DNA from: an uncultured Planctomycetota bacterium
GTDB lineage: Bacteria > Planctomycetota > Brocadiia > CAIUPP01
Length of the DNA stretch: 41,885 nucleotides
Direction: 5' to 3'
NCBI GenBank assembly: GCA_903901045.1
Contig: CAIUPP010000099.1
Span: forward strand, 1 to 41,885
The translations under genes were made by a program, and so were the position numbers. Below the pieces are notes generated by a model. It was not told the DNA's origin. It made no database searches and saw only the letters and a program-made list of their open reading frames with translations. This document shows positions 7,662-15,860 of the stretch, one piece after another. Position 1 is the stretch's first letter. Each line of letters starts with the position of its first letter.

Positions 7662-10132
7662 TGTGCCCCGCGCGCCCCCCTTCTGCGCCAAAGCCCGAAT
7701 CCTGTCAATGCAAGGCAGAGGATCAGCCCGATGCCGCTGGCGATCAGTCCGTTCCTGAAACTGGCCGGACGGTAGCGGAACTCCACTTCATGCTCCCCAG
7801 CGGGGAGCGCGATGGCGCGCATGGCGTAGTTGGCGCGGAGAATCTCGACGGGCCGTCCGTCCACCGTCGCCTCCCAACCGGGGAAATGCAACTCGCTCAG
7901 CAGGAGGATCGCGTCGCTCCCGGCGCGCACCTTCAGCGCCAGCCGGTCCGCCTCATACGCGGTGAACTCGGGCGCAGGTTCGCGCACAGGCGGCTGGGAA
8001 AGCGCGAGATGAGGATCGCTCTCAAACAGCGCCTGGCGAGCATAGCTGAAGCTGAGCATGCGCTTCAGCACTTCGTCCGGGTCCGGCACCACCGCGTACG
8101 AATGCACCAGCCACGCCCGCGGGAACCAGACCGGCAGTTCGTCGATGCGAATGCGCTCGTCCTGGTAAACGCCAACCTTCAGCCCCTCTATTTGTCGCGT
8201 GACCGGGTTGTTCTTGTACTGGACAAAGTAGCGCACGTTGAGCATCAGCAGCGGGGGCACAACCGTTCGCACCGCGTACGCGGTGTTCTGCCGTCCCTTC
8301 TCCATCTCCTGAATGGTCCAGAACAGGTCGCGGAAGCGCGCGGGGACGTTCGGCTGCACCCCTTCGAGGCACCACAAATCATGGTCCATCCCCTCGCACG
8401 GCGGGAAGTCGTAGCAGCCGGCGCGGATGAAACGGAACGGCGCGCCGGGCTTCTCGCTCAAGTACTGGACGGCGCCGGGGGTCAAGCCATCGGCGGACGG
8501 GTCGAAGGAGACCATGTAGCGGTGGCCGAAGCTCCAGGCGTCCGCCGCCACGAGCAGCAGCGTCCCGAGGAGGAACCATTGGAGCCGTCTGTAGCGCAGA
8601 AGCCAGAGCACGATGGCGAAGCCGCCGAGCAGCAACCCCGTGCGCACAAGGTCCAGCCCGGCGAAAAGGCGCGCGCGTTCGACGAAGCCGGCGTTGACGA
8701 TCCCGTGCGGCAGATACAGCCGCTGCCCCGGCCCGATGTTCAGCATCCAGCGCATGAAGGAGAACCAAGTCTCTTTCACCGACTCCATCGGCGCGGCGAG
8801 CAACGCGCCGATCAGAACAAGCGCCACCGCGCCGAGGCCGATCACCCACGCGCAGGGACGCCACGCGGGTTTGGGCTTTTCCTCGCGCGCTTCGCGCATC
8901 AGCGCGTCCATTCCCATCCCGGCCAGCAGCGCCATGAAGAGGCTGAACGGATAGAGATACCGCCCCGGACTGCGGAACAGGTCGAACCCCGGCAGCGTTT
9001 CGTAGAAGATCCGCAGCAGCGGCGTCGCCTTGCCCAGCGCCATCAGCAGGAAGAAGAGCGCGATCAGCCCCGCCAGAATCCCAAGCTTCCTGCGCCCCCG
9101 CCAGAGGCCGATGAACGCCAGCGCGAAGACGATGACGCCGATGTACGCCGAGCTCTCCCACAGGTTCCAGCGCCCCCAGTAGCGCATGGGGATGTCGCCG
9201 CCGAAGAAGTCGGGGGAGAGCAGCGTCACGAGGTTCTCCGGCGGGATGGGGTACTGGGAAATCCAGTCGTAGGTGAGTTGCCCCTTGCGCGAGGAAAGCC
9301 CCAGCATCTCCACGGCGGGCAGGACTTGCGCTCCGGCCAGCAGCGTGCCCAGCAGATAGATCGCGCCGAATTCGACGAGGACCCGGTAGGCGAAGGTGCT
9401 GCCGCGCGCGCGTTCCATGACCAGCCGGCCGATGACGTACAGGAACGCCGCGATGCCGCCGTAGAAGAGGTACTGCGGGTTTCCCCCGAACCACTGCATG
9501 GCGACGGCCAGCGCGCCGCCGGCCACCGCCAGAGGACGCCAACCGCCGCGCAGCGCTTCCTCGATGCAGAGCAGAATCGCCGGGGTCCAGGCCATGGGGG
9601 CGAGGAAACTCCAATGCCCCTCGAACACTCGCAACACCTGCTGCGCGCAGAAGGCGTAGCCGACCATCGCGACGGCGGCCCCCTGCCAGCGCAGCCCCAG
9701 ACGCCGGCACCAGAGGTACGTGAACGCGCCGGAGCAGAAGAGATTCAGCAGGATGCCCAGGTTGATCCCCCGCCCCATGGGCATGACGGCGCAGAGCCAA
9801 TGGAAGGGATAGAACATGGCGGACTGGAGCGAGGCGACGAAGGGCATGCCGAGGAATTCGTACGGGTTCCAGAGCGGGAAGTGCCCCTGGCGCACCTGGT
9901 CGAAGCCGAAAACGCGCCATCCGTAGAACTGGCTGCGCGCGTCGCCGGCGGCGCGGCCAAGGACGCTTCCGCCGGGCTGCAGCAGGGCATGCGCAAAGAA
10001 GAGAAGCAGGAAGAGCAGGAACGCGCCGAGGACCATCAAGTCCCGGCGGTCGAGCGCGTCGTCAGATTGTTTGAGCAGCGGTTCTTCCACAGGTAGACCG
10101 CGTAATGTATGAACGGATTCAACGTTCAACAT
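7658..10132 (-). CDS. YfhO-family polytopic membrane protein (paralogue 1)
   Basis: This 824-residue protein has the same architecture as its downstream neighbour: GDARSQFYGWRVFGFDQ and GHFPLWNPYEFLGMPF near the N-terminus, many membrane helices, and a C-terminal domain with LHFPGWEATVDGRPVEI, LPAGEHEVEFRYRP and SFRNGL. Shared motifs at matching positions show the two arose by duplication, although identity outside the motifs looks moderate. The role is inferred to be GT-C-type transfer from a lipid-linked sugar outside the membrane; the substrate is unknown. The start is uncertain: the ATG at 10132 lies within a TTGAACGTTGAA repeat, gives the N-terminus MLNVESVHTL and has no clear ribosome site. 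A GTG near residue 15 is an alternative. Confidence 0.85.
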   Translation of the reverse strand: MLNVESVHTLRGLPVEEPLLKQSDDALDRRDLMVLGAFLLFLLLFFAHALLQPGGSVLGRAAGDARSQFYGWRVFGFDQVRQGHFPLWNPYEFLGMPFVASLQSAMFYPFHWLCAVMPMGRGINLGILLNLFCSGAFTYLWCRRLGLRWQGAAVAMVGYAFCAQQVLRVFEGHWSFLAPMAWTPAILLCIEEALRGGWRPLAVAGGALAVAMQWFGGNPQYLFYGGIAAFLYVIGRLVMERARGSTFAYRVLVEFGAIYLLGTLLAGAQVLPAVEMLGLSSRKGQLTYDWISQYPIPPENLVTLLSPDFFGGDIPMRYWGRWNLWESSAYIGVIVFALAFIGLWRGRRKLGILAGLIALFFLLMALGKATPLLRIFYETLPGFDLFRSPGRYLYPFSLFMALLAGMGMDALMREAREEKPKPAWRPCAWVIGLGAVALVLIGALLAAPMESVKETWFSFMRWMLNIGPGQRLYLPHGIVNAGFVERARLFAGLDLVRTGLLLGGFAIVLWLLRYRRLQWFLLGTLLLVAADAWSFGHRYMVSFDPSADGLTPGAVQYLSEKPGAPFRFIRAGCYDFPPCEGMDHDLWCLEGVQPNVPARFRDLFWTIQEMEKGRQNTAYAVRTVVPPLLMLNVRYFVQYKNNPVTRQIEGLKVGVYQDERIRIDELPVWFPRAWLVHSYAVVPDPDEVLKRMLSFSYARQALFESDPHLALSQPPVREPAPEFTAYEADRLALKVRAGSDAILLLSELHFPGWEATVDGRPVEILRANYAMRAIALPAGEHEVEFRYRPASFRNGLIASGIGLILCLALTGFGLWRRRGARGAQ

Positions 10133-10156
10133 CCAACGTTCAACGTCCGACGTTCA
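10114..10156. repeat. TTCAACGTTCAAC repeat
   Basis: Imperfect tandem units of CAACGTTCAA are separated by CATC or CGTC. The array overlaps the presumed start of the YfhO-like gene ending at 10132. A related copy lies at 15781-15835. Confidence 0.75.
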
Positions 10157-10239
10157 AGTTACGGCGAACGACGATACCCCCGTAAAGCTTTCTGCGCTGC
10201 GAACAAAGTCGACCGCGCAGCTTTCGAATTTGCCGTTTC

Positions 10240-10280
10240 GGTCATTCCTTCGTCATTCGGGCTTCGTCATTCGTCATTCC
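10240..10280. repeat. TTCGTCATTCGG repeat, free-standing copy
   Basis: This has the same word as at 7633-7661 and 16814-16843, here in the 211-base gap between the YfhO-like gene and the RmlC-like gene, with no gene start attached. Otherwise nothing recognisable is seen in the gap. Confidence 0.75.
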
Positions 10281-10344
10281 AGCCACGTCCCGCGTTCGCC
10301 TGCCCGCGTGCGAACAAGAAGGCATACCCGCATGGAACACGACG

Positions 10345-10803
10345 CTACCTGTCCTTCCGCGCCCAATCGTACGGCACTTCCGGCGCGTGGGCATCGAGCC
10401 GGTATTCGTCCGGCTTGGAGCGGTTGTACGGTTCCGTGGGGCAGTTGATCACGAGGGTCTCCTCGGCCCCGATCCCCTTGAAGCCGTGATAGACCATCGG
10501 GGGCACCTGCACAAGGAGGGGATTGTGCTCGCCGATGAAGAACTCCTGCACCTGGCCGCAACTGGCGGAGCCGGGGCGGGCATCGTACAGGACCAGTTTG
10601 AGCATTCCCTTGACGATGGCGAGGTTGTCGTATTGGAGCTTATGGTAATGCCACGCCTTGACCGCGCCGGGGTAAATGCTCGTCATGTAAATCTGCCCGA
10701 ACTGGCGGAACAGCGGATCGTCGGCGCGGAGGATCTCCATCAGGCGGCCACGCTCGTCGGGAATCACGCGGAGCGGCTTGGTCTGAACGCCGTCGATTGC
10801 CAT
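10345..10803 (-). CDS. RmlC-like dTDP-sugar 3,5-epimerase family protein
   Basis: This 152-residue cupin protein resembles the COG1898 branch of dTDP-4-dehydrorhamnose 3,5-epimerases. Supporting segments are KAWHYHKLQYDNLAIVKGM (residues 49-67, with His52 and His54), LVLYDAR, VPPMVYHGFKG, NCPTEPYN and PDEYRLDAH followed by VPYDW. Classic RmlC has about 180 residues and a somewhat different active-site pattern, so the substrate could be another nucleotide sugar. The start at 10803 is preceded by AGGAG with an 11-base gap. With the nearby glycosyltransferase and YfhO-like genes it suggests a surface-glycan region. Confidence 0.8.
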   Translation of the reverse strand: MAIDGVQTKPLRVIPDERGRLMEILRADDPLFRQFGQIYMTSIYPGAVKAWHYHKLQYDNLAIVKGMLKLVLYDARPGSASCGQVQEFFIGEHNPLLVQVPPMVYHGFKGIGAEETLVINCPTEPYNRSKPDEYRLDAHAPEVPYDWARKDR

Positions 10804-10890
10804 AGCGCAAGGTCTCCTGAATGCCTGAATGGGAACACGGAACTCTTGCCCGAGCAAGAGGCGTCGCCAAACCTGTTCTCCCCCCCGGAC

Positions 10891-10909
10891 GAAAGTATTG
10901 TGTCCCCAC
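10891..10909. repeat. Half-site of the GTGGGGACACAAT hairpin family
   Basis: GAAAGTATTGTGTCCCCAC matches the right arm of the full hairpin at 21274-21317. The left arm is missing, so this is a solitary or decayed copy. Confidence 0.7.
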
Positions 10910-10915
10910 TTCTCC

Positions 10916-13861
10916 TTAGTTTACGCCGCCGTAAAGCTTCTGCGTCGTCGGAGGCCAGACGATGTCCGGCGAGTCCCGCGGGCCGATCTCCTCGGCGGTC
11001 ACGCGGACGCGCGCGATCATCAATCCGTTGTTGTACGTCCAGATCGCCCAGTGGCCGCCGGGGAGCATATTCGCGTCGGTGGCCGTGAGCACCAGCTTGT
11101 CATCGATGCGCATTTCAAACTGATTTCCCTTGCGGGCGATGGCCACATGATACCATTTCCGGTGGAGATTGCGGCGGTCGATCACGATTTCGTGGCCCGC
11201 CGCCGGGAGAGCCCAGCGCTCCGCCTGCCGGTAGACCCCCGTGACGGTGTTGCCGAATCCGCCGAAGAGGAAGCTGTAGCCGCTGGTGAGATCCTTCCCG
11301 TCGGCGCAGACGCTGATGTCCATGTCCTGCGAGTACTCATAGCTGTTGCCCCGGTCGCGGTCCATTTTGTTGCCGACGAAGAACTCGATGGTGAAATCGC
11401 CGCGCAGCGGACGCTTGTTCCACAGGACCGCCAGGTCGGCGCTGCGCCCGCTGAAGAAGGACCAGCGCGGGTCGCACTGCCACTTGTTCGTGACTTCCCA
11501 GATGCCTCCGCCGGTCCGCCAGTCGGTGGGCGCGGTATTGAAACCGTAGTCCATCAGCTTGTCGCTGTAGATGTCGATGTCATTCAGTTCGATCGCCGCG
11601 ACGCGGCTGTACCAGCCGACGCGCCGGCCAGCCGGTGCGACCCCCTCCAAACAGGACAAGAGCGGCTTGCCGCCCGCAGCCACGATGATCGTCGCGCCGG
11701 TCCGCATCAGGCTCAGGGACATGGGGCCCTCTTTCCAGTCCAGGTCGGCCTGGCCCAGAAGAACCCCGCCGTTGAGCAGTTCGACGCTGCAGGGTTTGTC
11801 CGCTGCCGGACGCGAGAGGCGGGCCAGGTAACCTTCAGCCGGCCGGCTCTCGATCACCTCGCCGGCGGCGGGCTGCGCAGCCCCCTTGGACGATGCCACA
11901 CCGGGCGCCATCTCGCCGGGCAACAGTTCGCCATTGCCATTGAGCACGAGGCCAACCTCCGCCTTGACCGGCGGCAACTCCGTCATGCGGGCATCCACGC
12001 GCACATCCCCTTCAAACGGGGTGCGCCGCCACCAGAAATCGGTTTCTTTCTTGCCCGTCTCCTTGAGAGGCTTCTTCTCCCAGTCGCTCAGCGCGTCGGA
12101 CCAGATGGACATGCTCGTCTCGGCGGCGAACGCTTCGTGGGTATTCACGACCGGCGTGCGACCGGGGAGGAAGTCGTACATCACTTCGGAGAAAGCGCCC
12201 AGCCCAACCCCCTCCGCAAAGAGTCCCATGCGGCCGCGCGGGAAGTCGTAATCGGCCGTCGTAAGCACCGGGATGCGATCCACCGAGACCGTGATGTCCC
12301 ACCCATCGGTGCCGACGGCGAACCGGCGCTGTCCCTCTCCCGCCGGGGCGGGCGTTTCGGCCAGGAGCGTCTCCTTGCCATCCTCGCGACGCCAGATCTG
12401 GATGAGTTCCTTCTCCGCCTTCACCCATCGGGCGGTGCAGTAGTTCAATTCATCCTGGTAGCGCAAGACCAGCCCCATCGTCCCATTCTCCCAGGGGCCC
12501 AATTGGGCCTGCAACTGGTAATTGCGCCAGTCCGGCTCGCCCCACATCAGGCGGGATTGGGCCGGGGACTCGACCACAACGCCGCCCGGCCACGCTTCGG
12601 GGTCCCACGTTGCGCGAGCCAGCGGCATCCATTCCCCCCCGGAGGAGAGGCAGCGCCGGAGGTAGCTTTCGCTGAAATCGAGCATATCCGCGCGGCGGCT
12701 CTCCACCAGCACGTCGTCGAATGCGGCCTCGGCAGGCCCCTCGACATGCAGTCCCACCTGGCCGTACGTCAGACCGGAATCGCGCAGAGTGAAGACCGGC
12801 GTATCATCCAGGGAGAACTGCGCCCAGCCGCAGCCGGTCAGGGCGCTCAGGCTGACCCACTGGTCGGGCGTGTAGCCTCCGGGGGCTTCCGCCAGCACGC
12901 TTTCCTTTCCGGCGATCCGGCGAATCACCTGTTTGACCGGCTTCGGCGAGTCCGCGCTCGTCCAGCGGAAGAGGTAGTAATCCTCCGGCCCGCGATAGCA
13001 CAGGTAGAACCCGGCGGCCCCGGCAGCGGCGGGCCTGCAAGCGACGCTGAAACGAAGGTCGCTCCAGAACCAGTCCCCCACCAAGGCAGCGCCAACCGCA
13101 GGCGAGGCGGGCTGCACTGCGGCGGTCGGCGCAACCGGCTTCGCGGGCGGCGGCACAGCAGCCGGAGCAGCAGGCGGCGCACCGGCATCCGCCTTCGGCG
13201 CTGCGGGCTTCGTGGCGGTGGCTTTGTAGAAGAAGGCGTTAGCCGAGAGGAGCGGGTCGCGCATAACGCTCACCTGCCAGCTCCCGCTCAACTCCGTCCA
13301 ATTGGTGGGATCATCCGGCGTGCGCATGAAGGTATCAGTGAAGTAGATATCCGGCGCCGGCTGATAGCGCAGGTCGGAGACCTTGAGCGCCTCGCCGCGC
13401 GCGCCGAAAGCGACTTTATCCACCTGCCCCGAGAGATCGCCGCCCGCGAGGAGTTGCCCATCCGCGATCAGGCTCCATCGGTTCGGCCGCTTCTCGAGCA
13501 CCAGGGTCTTCCCGCTCAGCGCGGCGGCAGGGATCGCTTTCAACATCTGGCTTGCGGATTCGATGCCCGCGCGAATGCGGCCGGAACTGATTCCCTGGCG
13601 GCCCGCCTCGACGAAGAAGGCCTCCTTCGCGTCCTGCCCCAGCAGAAGCCGCATGGCCGGGGCGGCGCTTCCATCGAAGACGACCTTGAATCGCAAATCG
13701 AAGGAGGGTTGGAGCGCGTCGGGGAGGAATTCATACTGCCAGGCGGCCGGCGCGGGCGGCTGGGCCGCCGACCCACCCTGCGCATGGAGGAAACGGGTTG
13801 TGAAGGCGGTGCAAAGCAGTGCGACGAACATCAGGCAGGCGATTCGGGTGGAACGGCACAT
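10916..13861 (-). CDS. Large secreted protein with repeated beta-sandwich domains
   Basis: This 981-residue protein begins with a Sec signal peptide (about residues 1-28, ending near FLHAQG). The rest is soluble and built of several similar segments with motifs such as DDVLVESR, GTMGLVLRYQDELNY, RGRMGLFAEG and WAIWTYNNGLMIARVRV. These recall concanavalin-like/LamG or DUF1080-type folds found in Planctomycetes-like secretomes. An Ala/Pro-rich linker lies near residues 235-275. A carbohydrate-binding or hydrolytic role is plausible, but no catalytic residues are recognised. The ATG at 13861 has GGAG nine bases upstream. It has a strong promoter and may be co-transcribed with the RmlC-like gene 112 bases downstream. 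Confidence 0.8.
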   Translation of the reverse strand: MCRSTRIACLMFVALLCTAFTTRFLHAQGGSAAQPPAPAAWQYEFLPDALQPSFDLRFKVVFDGSAAPAMRLLLGQDAKEAFFVEAGRQGISSGRIRAGIESASQMLKAIPAAALSGKTLVLEKRPNRWSLIADGQLLAGGDLSGQVDKVAFGARGEALKVSDLRYQPAPDIYFTDTFMRTPDDPTNWTELSGSWQVSVMRDPLLSANAFFYKATATKPAAPKADAGAPPAAPAAVPPPAKPVAPTAAVQPASPAVGAALVGDWFWSDLRFSVACRPAAAGAAGFYLCYRGPEDYYLFRWTSADSPKPVKQVIRRIAGKESVLAEAPGGYTPDQWVSLSALTGCGWAQFSLDDTPVFTLRDSGLTYGQVGLHVEGPAEAAFDDVLVESRRADMLDFSESYLRRCLSSGGEWMPLARATWDPEAWPGGVVVESPAQSRLMWGEPDWRNYQLQAQLGPWENGTMGLVLRYQDELNYCTARWVKAEKELIQIWRREDGKETLLAETPAPAGEGQRRFAVGTDGWDITVSVDRIPVLTTADYDFPRGRMGLFAEGVGLGAFSEVMYDFLPGRTPVVNTHEAFAAETSMSIWSDALSDWEKKPLKETGKKETDFWWRRTPFEGDVRVDARMTELPPVKAEVGLVLNGNGELLPGEMAPGVASSKGAAQPAAGEVIESRPAEGYLARLSRPAADKPCSVELLNGGVLLGQADLDWKEGPMSLSLMRTGATIIVAAGGKPLLSCLEGVAPAGRRVGWYSRVAAIELNDIDIYSDKLMDYGFNTAPTDWRTGGGIWEVTNKWQCDPRWSFFSGRSADLAVLWNKRPLRGDFTIEFFVGNKMDRDRGNSYEYSQDMDISVCADGKDLTSGYSFLFGGFGNTVTGVYRQAERWALPAAGHEIVIDRRNLHRKWYHVAIARKGNQFEMRIDDKLVLTATDANMLPGGHWAIWTYNNGLMIARVRVTAEEIGPRDSPDIVWPPTTQKLYGGVN

Positions 13862-13912
13862 CAGCGTTTTCTCCACAGCCAGAGGCAGCGTCAACAGAAT
13901 CCCCTTCCCCCC

Positions 13913-13940
13913 ATTATAGCCCCGCGACAGGTTGCGTCAA
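13913..13940 (-). promoter_or_regulatory. Strong sigma70-type promoter of the secreted protein gene
   Basis: On the minus strand TTGACG (13940-13935), a 16-base spacer and a perfect TATAAT (13918-13913) precede the gene by about 50 bases. This is the best consensus match among the candidate promoters in the window. Confidence 0.7.
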
Positions 13941-13977
13941 GCAACGGCCTGCGGGGGCGAATGTTTCGATGCCCCCG

Positions 13978-14006
13978 TTGCGGCGGCGGCGGACCGCCGG
14001 TAGAAT
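13978..14006 (+). promoter_or_regulatory. Candidate promoter of the GAF/HD-GYP gene
   Basis: TTGCGG (13978-13983), a 17-base spacer and TAGAAT (14001-14006) lie 64 bases before the ATG at 14071. It is divergent from the promoter of the secreted protein. Confidence 0.5.
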
Positions 14007-14070
14007 GCACGAGGACCGGCGCGCATGGACTGGTGAGCGAACGAGTGGCTTGACTGCGGGGTAACCGCCA

Positions 14071-15231
14071 ATGACCAATGCCAGGATTGACGCGCAATCG
14101 GCGGACGACGATGTCTTCGACAGCGGAGTGCGGGATCCCAATGCCGCGCGACACGTCCTGGCGCGGCTGCTGCAAATGTCGCTGACGGGCGATTCTCTCG
14201 AAGACACCCTGGAGCGCGTCCTGGAGCAGGTTTTCTCCGTATCCTGGCTGGCGCTTCAGTCCAAAGGGGCCATCTTTCTGGTGGAAGAAACCCCCGAGGT
14301 GCTGGTGATGAAGGCGCAGCGCGGAATGCCCGCGGCCCTGCAGAAGGCCTGTGCGCGCGTGCCGTTTGGCCGCTGCATATGCGGCCGGGCGGCGGCGGCG
14401 CGCAGCCCGGCGCACACCGAGCACCTTGACGACCGGCACGACATAACATTCCCCGGAATGCTCCCGCACGGCCACTACTGCGTGCCGATCCTTATGGGCG
14501 GCACCACGCTGGGAGTCATCAACCTCTACCTCGAAGACGGACACGCCCTCAAGGAAAAGGATGTCGAGTTCCTCCAGGCCGTGGCCGCGGTGCTCGCAGG
14601 CATCATTCAGCACCGGCGCGTCGAAGAGCAGTTGAAGCACGCGCTCGGAAAGCTGGAGAAGGTGCTGGGAGGAACCATCGAGGTCGTGGCCTCCATCGTG
14701 GAACGCCGCGATCCCTACACCGCCGGCCACCAGCGGCGTGTGGCGAACATGGCGCATTTGATGGCCGCCGAGATGAACCTTGCGCAAGAGCGGACGGAAG
14801 CGGTGCGCCTGGCGGGACTGGTGCACGACGTCGGCAAAATCTCGGTGCCGTCGGAGATCCTGAGCAACCCCGGCAGACTGAGCGAGATGGAAATGGGGAT
14901 TATCAAGCAGCACTCCGAAGTCGGCTACGATATTCTGAAAGGGATTGAATTCCCCTGGCCCATCGCGCAGATCGTGCGCCAGCACCATGAGCGCATGAAC
15001 GGCACCGGCTACCCGCAGGGGCTCTCGGGGGGGCAGATCCTGGTGGAAGCGCGAATCATCGCCGTCGCCGATGTGGTCGAGGCCATGGCTTCGCACCGCC
15101 CCTATCGCGCCGCCCTGGGCATGGACAAGGCCATGGAGGAGGTGACGCGCAACCGTGGCACGCAGTTCGACCCGGCCTCAGTGGATAGCGCCCTGGCGAT
15201 CTACCGGCGAGGTGGATTCACGCTGGACTGA
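14071..15231 (+). CDS. GAF/HD-GYP cyclic-di-GMP phosphodiesterase
   Basis: This 386-residue cytoplasmic regulator has two domains. Residues about 40-185 form a GAF sensor with the variant motif GRCICGRAAA and later HYCVPI. Residues about 205-365 form an HD-GYP domain with TAGHQRRV, the metal-binding HDVGKI (His252-Asp253), HSEVGYDIL, and HHERMNGTGYP, which contains the GYP signature at 313-315. HD-GYP enzymes hydrolyse cyclic-di-GMP (some act on cGAMP), here presumably gated by the GAF ligand or redox state. No receiver domain is fused. The start ATG is preceded by GGGGT. It stands alone with its own promoter. Confidence 0.92.
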   Translation: MTNARIDAQSADDDVFDSGVRDPNAARHVLARLLQMSLTGDSLEDTLERVLEQVFSVSWLALQSKGAIFLVEETPEVLVMKAQRGMPAALQKACARVPFGRCICGRAAAARSPAHTEHLDDRHDITFPGMLPHGHYCVPILMGGTTLGVINLYLEDGHALKEKDVEFLQAVAAVLAGIIQHRRVEEQLKHALGKLEKVLGGTIEVVASIVERRDPYTAGHQRRVANMAHLMAAEMNLAQERTEAVRLAGLVHDVGKISVPSEILSNPGRLSEMEMGIIKQHSEVGYDILKGIEFPWPIAQIVRQHHERMNGTGYPQGLSGGQILVEARIIAVADVVEAMASHRPYRAALGMDKAMEEVTRNRGTQFDPASVDSALAIYRRGGFTLD

Positions 15232-15236
15232 GACCT

Positions 15237-15305
15237 GATAAATAGGGGCAGTCACACGACCTATATGATGGACCATCGGGAAACAGGTGACTGTCCCTAT
15301 TTATC
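15237..15305. repeat. REP-like hairpin, GATAAATAGGGGCAGTCAC family
   Basis: Arms of 19 bases (15237-15255 and 15287-15305) pair with one mismatch around a 31-base loop. It lies directly after the HD-GYP stop and before the next gene's ribosome site. A related copy is at 15711-15749. Confidence 0.85.
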
Positions 15306-15325
15306 TATTTATCTGGAGACAGCCT

Positions 15326-15688
15326 GTGCCCCACACTGATCCGCCCGTCAGGAAGACCGGCATTCCGATTCAGTACGTGATCGCGGTCATATCCATCGGA
15401 GCAGCGCTTGGGATGGCCATCAGCGCCGGCAAGCAGGCAGGGGCGCTGGGGGTGGGTGTCGGGTTGGGCGTAGGAGGAATCCTTGGAGTCGGCAATGCGT
15501 GGGGTGTCTTGTCGGCTTTCGCCGCATTCCAAGTCTGGTACCTGCGATGTGAAGAACAGAAGCGCTCCATGTCATGGCCCAACCGCCTCGGCGTCACCCT
15601 TGTTTTAGCCGCAATGATATGGGTGCTTCTCTCCTCTGTTCTGGCGACATTTCTCACGACATGGATTGTCGGGGAATTGATCGTATGA
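15326..15688 (+). CDS. Small membrane protein of unknown function
   Basis: This 120-residue protein has about three hydrophobic segments: one near residues 13-30 (YVIAVISIGAALGMAIS), a Gly-rich stretch (GVGVGLGVGGILGVG), and a C-terminal one (LVLAAMIWVLLSSVLATFL). The GTG start at 15326 is chosen because GGAG lies 7 bases upstream. An earlier in-frame GTG at 15287 falls inside the REP-like hairpin and has no ribosome site. No family is recognised. It stands between two repeat copies. Confidence 0.6.
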   Translation: MPHTDPPVRKTGIPIQYVIAVISIGAALGMAISAGKQAGALGVGVGLGVGGILGVGNAWGVLSAFAAFQVWYLRCEEQKRSMSWPNRLGVTLVLAAMIWVLLSSVLATFLTTWIVGELIV

Positions 15689-15710
15689 GACATAAGGAAT
15701 CGGGGTCATA

Positions 15711-15749
15711 GGATAAATGGAATAAATGGGGACAGTCACCTATTTATCC
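15711..15749. repeat. Partial REP-like hairpin, GGGGACAGTCACC family
   Basis: The outer arms GGATAAAT (15711-15718) and ATTTATCC (15742-15749) flank AATGGGGACAGTCACC, the core shared with 15237-15305. Confidence 0.7.
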
Positions 15750-15780
15750 GTAGTTCGTTGTGTTCTTCTTGTCGTTCATT

Positions 15781-15835
15781 GGACGTTGAAAGTTGAACGT
15801 CGAATCAGGTGCGCACCGCGTTGAACGTTGAATCC
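15781..15835. repeat. Second TTGAACGTTGAA repeat array
   Basis: Units of GACGTTGAA and GTTGAACGT occur here in the orientation opposite to the array at 10114-10156. They lie just beyond the stop of the PAP2-family gene. Confidence 0.7.
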
Positions 15836-15860
15836 GTACGCTGATTCCGGCGGCCCCCCT

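Noticed and set aside
7544-10096. 850-codon plus-strand frame opposite the YfhO-like gene
   Set aside because: Mirror of a convincing membrane-protein gene; composition is charged and low-complexity with no recognisable domain.
10829-14053. Very long open frame on the plus strand opposite the secreted protein gene
   Set aside because: It is antisense to a gene with signal peptide, promoter and ribosome site; the translation is Arg/His/Gln-rich with no motif, as expected of an antisense frame in high-GC DNA.
15287-15325. Upstream GTG start for the small membrane protein
   Set aside because: It lies in the right arm of the REP-like hairpin and lacks a ribosome site, whereas GGAG precedes the GTG at 15326.
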